Positions 25,001-35,692 of a DNA stretch of 64,000 nucleotides are shown here, piece after piece. The position numbers and the translations under genes are program-made. Within the stretch, counting starts at the first letter, position 1, and each line of letters opens with the position of its first letter. A model generated the notes under the pieces. It saw nothing but the letters and a program-made list of their open reading frames with translations. It was not told the DNA's origin and searched no databases. The stretch comes from Solenopsis invicta (taxonomy: Eukaryota > Arthropoda > Insecta > Hymenoptera > Formicidae): NCBI RefSeq assembly GCF_016802725.1, contig NC_052669.1, positions 1,264,501 to 1,328,500 of the forward strand, in the 5' to 3' direction.

Positions 25001-27957
25001 GAACTCTTCGGCACGCGCTTTAATATGTTGAGAACTGTAGGAAAAATATTTTTTCGTACACAGAACTCTTCGAAAAAGTCCAGCACCTCACCTATATGTG
25101 CGGAAAATCGACTTTTTCGAGAGTTATTAATTTTTTGTTAATTAACTAATATCGGAATCGCCCGGAACTCTTCGGCACGCGCTTTAATATGTTGAGAACT
25201 GTAGGAAAAATATTTTTTCGTACACAGAACTCTTCGAAAAAGTCCAGCACCTCACCTATATGTGCGGAAAATCAGCTTTTTAAGAGTTATTAATTTTTTG
25301 TTAATTAACTAATATCGGAATCGCCCGGAACTCTTCGGCACGCGCTTTAATATGTTGAGAACTGTAGGAAAAATATTTTTTCGTACACAGAACTCTTCGA
25401 AAAAGTCCAGCACCTCACCTATATGTGCGGAAAATCAGCTTTTTTGAGAGTTATTAATTTTTTGTTAATTAACTAATATCGGAATCGCCCGGAACTCTTC
25501 GGCACGCGCTTTAATATGTTGAGAACTGTAGGAAAAATATTTTTTCGTACACAGAACTCTTCGAAAAAATCCAGCACCTCACCTATATGTGCGGAAAATC
25601 GACTTTTTCGAGAGTTATTAATTTTTTGTTAATTAACTAATATCGGAATCGCCCGGAACTCTTCGGCACGCGCTTCAATATGTTGAGAACTGTAGAAAAA
25701 ATATTTTTTCGTACACAGAACTCTTCGAAAAAGTCCAGCACCTCACCTATATGTGCGGAAAATCAGCTTTTTCGAGAGTTATTAATTTTTTGTTAATTAA
25801 CTAATATCGGAATCGCCCGGAACTCTTCGGCATGCGCTTTAATATGTTGAGAACTGTAGGAAAAATATTTTTTTGTACACGGAACTCTATTATATAATAT
25901 TATAACATAAATGTTTTATAAAAAAAAAATGAAAAAAAATAAAAAAACTATGTTAAACGCTGGAACTCTTTCTAGAACTCATCTAGAACTATACATCTTT
26001 TAAAATCCTACAAGAATTCGGTCTGGAAAATGTCGTAGGACAAACTGAGGTGCTGCGTGAACCTGGCACCTCACTTTGTCCTATGCGTTTTTTTCGCTTT
26101 AAAGGCCAGAACTATTTGTTTTATCTATCAGGAACTGTAGAACTATTGAAAATAAACTCAGAACTGTCAATGTTTAGTGATGTTCCACCAAATGATGTGC
26201 CAGCTTCACACACACCTACCGATCTCCTCGTCACCAAGCCCGTTTATCCTGCCGAAGTAATAAAAGGTATCTTTCAAGAAGAACTCTTCTACCAAGGAGA
26301 TATCTTGCGGCATATAACCCACTCGAGGCCCGGGGATGCCGGAGCCCTTTTTGCCCGGCGTTCCTCCTAAGACCCATACCATTCCACTGTTGCAATATCG
26401 AATCCCAACGATGCAGGACAACAGGGTGGTCTTACCGCATCCGCTGGCCCCCAATAGTCCGTATCTGGATAAAGAAAAGATTTTGCTTACGTACTTTATC
26501 TTATTTTGGAACTATATTTTAGAAGATGGAACAGTATTTCGAATACTGAAAAGGTTAAAATTGAGGAAGTAGCCATAAATGAAGAAAAAAAGGTAATCTT
26601 ACTAATTATGAGAATAATAAAATTGAATAATAAGATTGAAATAAAAATGCAGATTATATTGCATCTTGGAAACATTGGAATACACCGAGCGATTATATTG
26701 CATTTGCACACATATTATAAATTATTCAGAAATATTCCAACTCGTCGAAGATAATAACAAGATAAAAATGCAATTTCATGACACGTGGCTCAATGATCAA
26801 GGCAAGATATTCTATGAGAATAGATACGTTGATTTTATTATTTATCTACGTGTTTTACGTAAAATACATAAATAGAATTTTATTAACATTCTATCTGCAT
26901 AAGTTTTACGTAGAAACTTCCATATAGATTTTAATACATTTGATTCACGTAAAATTACTGTTGAAATTTGACGGAGAATAAAATAGGAAATAGCAATGTA
27001 GATTTCATGGAAATAAATTTACATCGACTTTTATCCTATACTACAATCCGCGTAGAATTATTGACTAAATTTAAAAGAAATAAAAATAGGAAACCTCAAT
27101 ATAAGATATACATAAGTAAATATATAATAAATTAATTTTTATTCTATGTAATCCACATTGGAATTTTTGTTATTTTGATGACATGCAAATAGACACATTA
27201 AGCTCATAAATCAGATTTTTTCATTTGCAAGATTATTTTGTTTAGCAATAAATATTCCTGTTTCTGAACAGCATATATTAACTATTTAAAGCTTATGTTT
27301 GTGTACTCTTTTATTTTGAAATACGAGATTTCTTTCTTGAGCACAGCACTGTTCAGAAACATAAATCTGAATTAACTTTTCTGTTATTTATTCAAATAAA
27401 AACAAAACTAGAAAAAAGTTATTATGTTACAATAATGAAATTAAATGTGAAAAAACTTTTATTAAAAAATAAGTATAAGTAGCGAAGTGTATTTATAATT
27501 CTTAGCATATGCTAGCAACATACGAAAAATAATATTCTATAAAGATGGTATAAAAATATTCTGAGCATATTTTTCGTATACATTCCGCATGGAAATGAAT
27601 ATTCGTATGATACCACGTTCCGTTAGGACAATGACTTCTCTCGGAAAGTCAGACTTGTTTGTTTACAACTTTACTATTTAAATTAATATAAAAACGATTA
27701 ATCTTTTGTATTCATATATGTTGTGTGTGCGTACATGTGTGTGCACGTATACGTGTTGCGTACGCATGCGTGCGTGTGCCTGTGCATGTACAGGTGTATG
27801 TAAATTATGATATTTTATATATATATGTATATATATATATATAAATTTCTTACATGGAACCTTTGGAAATAGTCATATTCAGACCGTTGAGTACCAGTTG
27901 CTCTTTCCCATAACGTTTTATGGCATTCCTTATAATCACTGCCTCTTCCTGTACCAT
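19062..27957 (-). CDS. ABC half-transporter, ABCH type (annotated ABCG20/23-like)
   Basis: Minus-strand exons are 27957-27854, 26464-26220, 23452-23275, 23192-23099, 22939-22745, 22658-22555, 21442-21217, 20774-20597, 20448-20333, 20254-20184, 20113-20025, 19934-19761, 19668-19582 and 19321-19062. They total 2121 nt, or 706 aa. The nucleotide-binding domain is N-terminal: Walker A GASGCGKT (about 40-47), Q-loop Gln88 in YMPQDIS, signature SGGEQ (140-144), Walker B LLILDEP (159-165) and H-loop TTH (His197). From about residue 307 come the membrane domain and a large loop with Cys residues (EEAGNCDFG, NLSCRFL), then six or so hydrophobic segments up to a KKYRNNFA tail. Insect ABCH proteins export lipids or xenobiotics and form dimers; the substrate here is unknown. 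Oddities: the exon-11 donor reads CT, intron 4 is GC-AG, and a 2.56-kb transposon touches the intron-2 donor. The start MVQEE is the first in-frame ATG before AVIIRNAIKRYG. Confidence 0.92.
21948..22355. mobile_element. hAT-type MITE in ABCH intron 6
   Basis: Termini CGAGGGGAAATTCACA and TGTGAATTCCCCCTCG are inverted repeats. They are flanked by the 8-bp direct repeat ATTTCTAG (21940-21947 and 22356-22363), the duplication size expected of hAT elements. The interior is built of alternating CGGCATT/GGCAGTG words. No transposase is present. Length 408 bp. Confidence 0.85.
23655..26215. mobile_element. Mutator-like foldback element with 9-bp target duplication
   Basis: Ends GTGTGTGTGAAGCTGGCAC and its exact reverse complement are flanked by CTACCGATC at 23646-23654 and 26216-26224. 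Inverted arms of about 385 bp (23655-24042 and about 25830-26215) enclose a unique segment and an eight-unit tandem array. A 9-bp duplication with long inverted ends is the hallmark of MULEs, and foldback MULEs without transposase are common. The short open frames in the arms (MLREPGTSLCPMRFFR...) are mirror copies and show no transposase motif. It sits in ABCH intron 2, four bases inside the intron. Confidence 0.88.
24570..25880. repeat. 164-bp tandem repeat array, 8 units
   Basis: Units start with GAACTCTTCGAAAAAGTCCA at about 24570, 24734, 24898, 25062, 25226, 25389, 25553 and 25717. Spacing is 163-164 bp with few substitutions. Each unit contains GTTAATTAACTAATATCGG and AATATGTTGAGAACTGTAG. 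The array lies inside the foldback element, and its edge is shared with the right arm. Confidence 0.95.
27722..27842. repeat. Alternating purine-pyrimidine tract and (TA)n
   Basis: TGTGTGTGCGTACATGTGTGTGC and then CGTATACGTG, CGTACGCATGCGTGCG form about 80 bp of mostly alternating purine-pyrimidine, followed by a TA run ending at 27842. It lies in ABCH intron 1, within 15 bp of the exon-1 donor. Confidence 0.7.
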
Positions 27958-28192
27958 TTTGCGAAATAGTGATGAATGTTTGATTAGTGACCAAACTGTA
28001 ATTAGAACAAGAACTTATAAGATAATGATTCACTAATATTCTGTCAATTTTTAATAGCAAAAAAATTTTTTTAATGTTTTATTTATAAATTATTGCAATT
28101 AACATATTAATTTCTAAAATGCACATTAGTCACTAATAGAGTCATATCCGCGAGTTTATAATTCTTTTCACTCGCGGCTATTTAACTGGTAA

Positions 28193-28866
28193 TTAGGGCT
28201 GTTACTTTTGACTTACTTTGAAGAGTCAAAGCTTCAAAGTTAATTTCGATTTTTCGAAGTTTAAGGCGTTTTTGAAGCTTCGAAGTTAACTTTGAACGTT
28301 TGTGCAAATTAAAAGATTAGTACAATTACAATATATTATAGCATGTTTTAAAAACTTGCATTATAACATATATTCTTAAAAAAAATATATTTTATCTTAT
28401 TTTCAATTGCACCGTAACATTGAAAGAAGATTCGGGAATGGTAAAAAAATATTTTTTAAGAAATAAAATAAACGCAAAAATATTTATTTATTGAAACTAT
28501 ATCTAATAAAAATACATGACTTTACTCTAATAAAAACTTATTTTAAAAAATGAAAACATTTGTCAAAATATTTTTAAAAACAAGACAGTTTCATTGTGAC
28601 GAAATAATGTTACCCGCAGTTAAGAACTCGTGTTTACGGTAATGAATATAGTCGTCAATAGTAATATCTGAGTTTGCGGGGCACAAATATATCTTGCGAA
28701 ACTTTGAAGCTTTGAAGTTAACTTTGAACTTCAAAGCTTCGAAATTTGAAGTACCTTTGAAGCTTCGAAGTTAACTTCGAATTTCGAAGATTTTAATATC
28801 GAAGTTTCGAATCTTTGAAGCTTCGAAGTTCAAATGTCGAAACCTTCGAAGCAAGTCACCAGCCCT
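28193..28866. mobile_element. hAT-like element filled with TTCGAAG words
   Basis: The left end TTAGGGCTGTTACTTTTGACTT and right end AAGTCACCAGCCCT are imperfect inverted repeats. They are flanked by the 8-bp direct repeat ACTGGTAA (28185-28192 and 28867-28874). Both subterminal regions are packed with variants of GAAGCTTCGAAGTTAACTT, as transposase-binding subterminal repeats often are. There is no coding capacity. Confidence 0.75.
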
Positions 28867-28874
28867 ACTGGTAA

Positions 28875-30319
28875 CCTTATAAATATCTTTTTCTATTTGT
28901 TTAAATTCTCAAGTTTTTTTCCCTTTAAGATTGTGTCATTCTAATAATCTATGCATTTTATTTTTAGGGATTTTTATTTACGTTTTATACAGTTTTTATA
29001 CAGTTGCATTTTTTTACAAATATATTACCTTCTATACTTTAAGTTACGACAATGAGACGCTAAGAAATAGTACAACCACGTTTTTCGATTTGATTTTGAG
29101 TAAAAAACTAATTAAGATAACTTCCTGGTTTCTTTTTTCTCTTAAACCTATAGTTCTTCTGCGCATGCATAAATACCAGAACTAAGTTTTTACGTCAAAA
29201 ATTCGATTTTTTACAAACGAGTAAGTAATACATTCTTATAATAAAATTGATTTTTTTTAATGCTGCACCCTCGGCTGCACCTTTATTTATGCAATTGAAT
29301 TTATTCTTTTTTTTCTGGAGTTAGAAATCTTTAAAATGACTTCGAGGGAGGAGGCAACTGCTGGAAGTGTGGAATTTAACCGCGGACGGTTGCAATACTA
29401 CCTCACCTATTCATTAAAACTACCTCCATTCCTTATACAACCCTTTTAAATATAACAGATTTTTTTTTGAAAAATTTATAAAAATAATCTAATTTTATGA
29501 CTGACAAAAATTCCTTTTTAATGTATAATTATAAAAGTGTTAATCATTTACAGAGATAGTTTGAATTTTATGTCAAAATATGGCATAATAAAATATAAAG
29601 TATTCTATAAATTACACATTTTTCGATTATCTTAATATTATACTTTTACATACATATACAACAAAGAAATCATATTATGTAAAAAATAATATAATTACAT
29701 TTTAAATTAGATAAAATTAAAAATTAAATGGCAAAATTTAAATTATAGAAACATGTTTAATTCATGCTTATTATAATATGCAATAACGTTTTAATGATGT
29801 CTTTAATATCAATGAAACGTTATTCGAACTTAAATTTTACAACGCAATTTTTTCACTATCGCTAGTCGCAAAGTTACATGATTAGTTAATAGGAAACCGA
29901 CGGTACTCTCGATAACTTTGTCGAAAGATTCCAAACAAAATTTTATCAGGATTATTGGACGCCAGGCGCTAATTATTGCATCATTTGGTAACCATATGAA
30001 ATTTTGACAAACGCCCGGCTGCTTCTCGCTTAATATATGGCAGAAAAACGTTGTTTTTTGCCATAAAGATTAATAGGCCTATTCTATAATTCTTAACGAC
30101 TATAACTGCGCTACTTTTTTATATTACCATATATTACCACATATTACCATATATCTCTGATATATTTACGCAATGACGTTATAACGATAACGAAATTATT
30201 GTTAAGAGTTTGTAGGCCTGCAATGCAATAAATCGTACGCGCTTAACAAATAATATTTATGATATATTATATAGATGATGTAGATATTTCAGATAGATGA
30301 AGTAAATATTTTTTTACAG

Positions 30320-30320
<1 letters not shown>
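28875..30320. other. AT-rich intergenic DNA upstream of the ABCH gene
   Basis: No gene or RNA was recognised. The open frame at 28931-29185 (Phe/Tyr/Leu-rich) looks like translated AT-rich DNA. Confidence 0.5.

Positions 30321-30373
<53 letters not shown>
30321..30373. repeat. (CA)n microsatellite
   Basis: About 26 uninterrupted CA units. Confidence 0.98.
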
Positions 30374-30374
<1 letters not shown>

Positions 30375-30556
30375 ACACTTTACACAGATAATGCTACGCA
30401 GAGACGAAATGCGATACAGCGGAACATTGATCGACACTCAGGTAACTATACGTGATCAAGATTTCGATATCTCGCAATATCAATCACAACATATTCTCGC
30501 GTTTGCAACAATTTCGTGTCTCCTCGTCCACACGCACACGTCGACAATTTAATACT

Positions 30557-30760
30557 TAACCCATTAAAGCCCATAGCCAAATCAGCAAAATAAGCAAAAA
30601 ATAACATTTGGAAATAGAATCGGAACATGAAAAAATATTACTGACGCAAAGTGCATTTTGCAAAAATTAATTTTGTAAGTTATTGTTATAAAGAAATTAT
30701 TAAAAATTGACTGTAGAGAAAAACTAATTGCGCCAATCAATATGGGAAATATTACTAAAG
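30557..30760. repeat. Repeat fragment with a TTAACCC-type end
   Basis: It begins TTAACCCATTAAAGCCCATAGCC and continues with AGCAAAAAATAACATTTGGAAATAG, similar to the starts of copies A and C of the dispersed repeat. TTAA followed by CCC resembles piggyBac-type termini, but no partner end or transposase was found. Confidence 0.35.
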
Positions 30761-30953
30761 AAACATACATGACTTTTTCTTAAATCAATCTTATTTTATA
30801 CAAAATAATAATAAACTGTATAAATAATTAAAACCCGTTTGCGGCCAGATCAACAAAGATAGCCAAAAAATACCATTGGAAATAGGACCGTAAAAAAACA
30901 TTAGTGACATGAAAATCATGTGGCAAAAATCAATTTTGCAACTAATTTGTTTA

Positions 30954-31872
30954 GGGTAGTCACCTATTATATGGGATATATTTTTTATATATGAGGTAGC
31001 CAGGTTTCTGCTACATTAATAACCATAGTTGATATCATCATAAACTTAGTACTCTTGAAATCTAATTAGTAGAAAATTTATTATTAGATCTCGCGTGCGT
31101 CGTTGAAAAAAAATTTTTTTGAAATTAAATGTCAAGATTTATTGAAATGAATCTTTAAACCTTGTTTATTATAAAAGAAACAAATATTTAGTAATAAATT
31201 CTACATGCAATGACAGAGTAAAGTTGTATTAATAGAAAAATACGGGATAAAATAATTTGCTTAATTATAAATATTAGATTCGGTAATTGTGAAGCCACAA
31301 AGCGTGGAACTCATAATATAAAACACTCAAAAATCCATACTTGTTGCTGCATGTTCTGACTTCAAGAACTTTCCAAAATGCTATAATAAAGTTTTTCATT
31401 CAGGACTTTTGAATTATAAAGCTTAAAAGTTATTACCCTCAGTATTAGCACTGAGATTTCAAAAGATTTCGAATAGAATAGATTTTAGAGAATAGATTTT
31501 AGAGAAAACAGTTACGTACAAAAGTTTTTGAGTATTAAAAGAATTACTTGATTGGTCAAGAAGATTTTGAATCTGGAGTTTAATTTGTACCTAGTAAGGT
31601 CCAAGTCGGTAAGACCTATCTCATATAAAAAGAACCTTTGTGTCTCATATTAGGTGCTCTTTTTCTTGAATTAACAAGATCGGCAACTTTGATAAAAAAT
31701 TTGATGTACAACAAAGTATAATCATCCATTGTTAACTTTTGACAATAAAACTTAAATATATTTACTATAATTTGGATATAAAAATAGAAGTTAATGATAT
31801 AAACTAAATAAATTATAAAGTTGCCTATTATGAGATACCTTTAAAGGTATCTCATAATAGGCAACTTTACCC
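30954..31872. mobile_element. 919-bp non-autonomous Tc1/mariner-like element nested in copy C
   Basis: GGGTAGTCACCTATTAT at the left and GGGTAAAGTTGCCTATTAT (reverse complement of the right end) are imperfect terminal inverted repeats. TA dinucleotides flank both sides (30952-30953 and 31873-31874). Removing the element and one TA restores TTGTTTATAACAATT, exactly the sequence in copy A at 14230-14244. The right end holds a 52-bp perfect palindrome. There is no transposase. Confidence 0.85.
31817..31868. repeat. Perfect 52-bp palindrome at the element's right end
   Basis: Arms of 26 bp (AAAGTTGCCTATTATGAGAT...) meet without a loop at ACCTTT/AAAGGT. It covers the right terminal inverted repeat, as if that end had been duplicated head to head. 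Confidence 0.95.
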
Positions 31873-33059
31873 TATAACAATTAGCTTCCGATAACGGAAG
31901 TTCTAACACCGACCGATATATATACATGCGGTAGCATGCGGATAACATAAAATTGGTAACAATTACGCGGTATGATAATCAAAACTCACTATCGGGTTAC
32001 ACACTAATAGTAATTGTCCAAAGAGTGACTTACAAAATCGCAGAGATCTGTAGACTTCGTCAGATTCCTTCCTGGATGTTGAGTCCTCTCGTTAAGCCGG
32101 CTCGCACAATAATAACGAGCCGCCGATTTTTTCCGATCCGTTGAATCTCGCTCCAATGCATTTTGTATTTCAACGCAGTGAGATCATCGATTATCGGCAG
32201 CACCGATCTGTTCATCCACCGGTTTCACCAAGCAATTGGTGGCTCTCCGGAGATCTTTTAGTACAAATTCAAAAAGGAATTACTTTTATTGATTGATATC
32301 ACTAGTGATCTAGTTATAACACTAAAATCAAACTATTCAAGATAGTCCTTGAAAGTAATACATTGATTTTGATTCAAAAAATAGGAGGAAAAATGGAAAT
32401 TAATTTGTAATATGTAAATACTAATGTACATTTTAAAATATTCAAGGAAGTAATAAAAAAGCTAATCCATATTTATGTTCATATATTTAAATTAAGCAAC
32501 ATGATAATAATCGCTAGGTAATACATTAACGAGATTTCTCAACATGATTACATGATGATTACATCACCATAGCCTTTGGTTTGTTTACCGAGGAAAAGAA
32601 AAATTTTTGTAAATCCGCATCCAGGACTGACGATACAACACTCTTTCGACTAGCGCTAATTATTAGCTTTCTTTTGCTGACCGGTCCGGGCTGCCATCAT
32701 CTGAATAGGAGGGGAGACGCCCTGGGGCCCGTACGAAGGAGATACATCACCACAATCTAACTTACGTTACCCAGTACAGTAACGTTCTACAAACATATTT
32801 AAAATTTATACTTTGAACTTCTCGACATATTAAAAATATTATATTAAAGATCCATGGATATCTTAGAGACGTTTTAAAAACGTCCAGTGTTACCGTTCTA
32901 GATTTTTTAAAAATATCCATTTTAAAACGCAATAAACTAAAGTTGGATTAAATTAATACATTCAACAAATTCAAATAGGCTAAGTAACTAGTCTATAATA
33001 ATATCATTATGTAACACGAATTTTAGACCACGCAATCCAGATAAAATAATTTTTATAGA

Positions 33060-33717
33060 TTTCTTGTCGCTAAAAACGATTCCATAAATAAAATTACTCT
33101 ATTACGTTATATTTTTAAGCTACGTATTTTAATTCAAAAGTGTGCAAAAGTGCCATTTTTGGCAACTTTAAGTCCAATTTATTGAAATGTGACGTGATAT
33201 AGCAATTTTGTTTGCGGATTTGATTCCAATGGCAAAAAATTTATAAGGTTTGGTGCAGAATTTTAGAATCTGAAAGTCCAGACCCAATTTGAACGTGGTC
33301 GATGGAGTCTACCTAAGGATCGATTCAAACTCTCGAGACATTCGATTATCGTTCCAAGTATCGAAACTCGACACAAATTGACACGAGTGCGAGTGTGTTT
33401 TCCCTCTCTTCTTCTTTCCTACCTATGGAAGTTGGGTCGAGCCGAGGCGAGTTCACGAACGGTTGGTTGGGGTACGCGACGCGCGCCGTGATGCATCGTC
33501 ACGGGAAGACGTCAAAATGAGAGCATCCTCGTGATAGCTCGCAGTGCGACGCGGTGCAAGTGTGCGGTGCAGTATTTTAGCTGCGACAGTAATACAATAC
33601 TCCAGCGGTGCGGTCAGCGACGGTCCGATGTTGCGCGACAGACAGCCACGCTGACACAAAAACGCTACGGCGAGCCGAAACCAAGTCCACAGCGAACACA
33701 GTTCTGACAGCTTCTTC

Positions 33718-33776
<59 letters not shown>

Positions 33777-34840
33777 TTTTCTCATTCATTCGTCTGGCAG
33801 TCCGAGGAAAACGAACGAAAGTACGTACTCGTAATCCTGATCTCCGTTCTATCGCGTATTCCTCCTGGGCGAGATGCGTTCGCTTCCGGAGTCGCGCGAC
33901 CTACTCTTGCATTTATGCCCCCCACGATTCTTTTTATGACGAGGTACGAGGGCTTCGCCAGAGATATCGCGAGATCTGCATTCACGATTTACTCCAATTC
34001 ACTCGCGGCCTGTCCGGTCGTGATTACGATATGTACGTAAAACATTCGTTTTGATTTTTCACACTTACGTTGTCCGTTTCTTGGAATTTTAGTGGAAAGG
34101 TGCCGACTCCACATTATCCTTGTGTTTGTTTGGATTTTGAATGTGAGCTGCATGTGTGCTTTAAGATTTACCTGCTTCGATGTAACTTTAACTCGGTTTA
34201 ACTTACTTTCTATTTTTTTCTAATTCTCTGAAGTAGAAAATGAAGTTAAACTGAATTTAAACTACATTGACGCAAACAGGCTTAATATTAACAACGTATG
34301 TGCAAAGGTTTTAAATTACAAAATGTAATTGATATATGTGCCTAAAGATACACATGCATAGAGATAAAATACTGTCTGCATATGCTATTACAAAGAAAGG
34401 ATAGCTCTTATCACTGATTTCTAAGAGCCTTTGAATGACTCATATGACGAAAGCCTTCGTACCTCTCATAAAAGTTGCAGCATATTTTATAAATGTATAT
34501 TTCTTTGAATTAAAACCCCCTACCTAGAATCAAACACTGTCTTACATTATATTATTTTAATCTACACAAGCAATAAAGTAGCAACAATTAACAAATGTTA
34601 TCTTATTTACTTAGGAATGTGTGTTTCACATGACGTCACATACACATCTTATCCATATAGGGAAACCACAACATTAGGGGACCTGCTGCAGGCACATTTG
34701 AGACCTGCGGTGGTTGGTGAATGGTGTTGCAGATAGATTCTGTGTGGGGCTGGGCGTCACCCCCGCTGCGCCTCCAGCTAGCCGGGGGGACCAGGGGTGC
34801 CTCGGGGAGAGCGGCTACAGGCGTCCCATCCTCGCAGAGG
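33060..34840 (+). promoter_or_regulatory. Likely dbo promoter and 5' UTR region
   Basis: From about 33300 the sequence turns GC/CpG-richer (GTCGAGCCGAGGCGAG, ACGCGACGCGCGCCG), unlike the AT-rich DNA around it. A (CT)n tract follows at 33715-33776. GAT|AT|GTACGT near 34033 is a possible 5' UTR exon donor, and GTGTTGCAG at 34735 a possible acceptor. The open frames here do not resemble proteins. Inference only. Confidence 0.4.
33715..33776. repeat. (CT)n microsatellite near the dbo 5' region
   Basis: About 60 bp of CT repeats with two TTT interruptions. GA/CT tracts in insect promoters can bind GAGA factor, so a regulatory role is possible. Confidence 0.9.
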
Positions 34841-35651
34841 ATGGGTGAAATAGTCGTGGAACGCGCTCCTTCCCCAGCACGCCTCAGTCATACGTCTGAG
34901 AAGCATCCCCGTGCAACACTTACCGAGCTCAATGTCCTTCGTCGTCATCGGGAATTGTGCGACGTTGTTCTCAATGTTGGCTCCAGAAAGATATTCGCGC
35001 ACCGCGTCATCCTTTCAGCATGTAGCCCATATTTTAGGTACAATGGAGCAAGTACAATATTTTTTGGTATTTAAAGGGATTCTAAACTGACGAAATTATC
35101 GATATTACAAGATACAAAATTCTTTGAATTGACTACAGAATTGACAATTTTTTTTTTAAAGGCAAGGCTGGTGTTTACGTGTAAAATATAAATAATCTGC
35201 ATTACATGATTGTATACATCTTGTAAACTATGTTTTACATGTTGATTATGTAAACAATATTGTATAGATCATAAAAGATTCAGATTTCATCGATAATATA
35301 GCCTTGTCAAAATTAATAGGCACTTATATTTGTTTTTTTGTTTATCGAGAATTTTGTTATTTATATTATTTTATATTGATTACTGGTATTATACGTAAGT
35401 CTAAAGAGTTCTTGAAACAACAGATAATTTACGTTTTAAATCCTTCCAGTTTAAAAGAATATAAAGTGCCTAATATTTTTAGCCAAGAATGTAGTGAAAA
35501 TTATATTTTGTTTTTTTTTATCTATAATATTCATTAAAGAAACTGTTTCTAAAATTGTAATTCCTGTTTCTAATATTTAATATTCTTTTATTGTGCGCAG
35601 GATCTAAGTTGAAATAACTTGCGATTTATTCTTGTGTATATGTTATAATGC

Positions 35652-35692
<41 letters not shown>

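Larger units (their letters stand above)
30833..33050. repeat. Dispersed repeat family, copy C (interrupted)
   Basis: Two blocks, 30833-30953 and 31873-33050, are contiguous in copy A but here are split by the 919-bp element. The 3' block aligns with copy B from GTAGCATGCGGAT to the GTAACACGAATTTTAGACCAC region. The family is unidentified and has no clear coding sequence. Confidence 0.8.

Noticed and set aside
26050..26370. 106-codon frame MLREPGTSLCPMRFF...
   Set aside because: It runs from transposon arm into antisense ABCH exon; a mirror copy exists at 23626-23820. It is not a gene.
33453..34054. EREREREK and SLSLSLSL frames near the dbo promoter
   Set aside because: They translate the (CT)n microsatellite and flanking CpG-rich 5' region.
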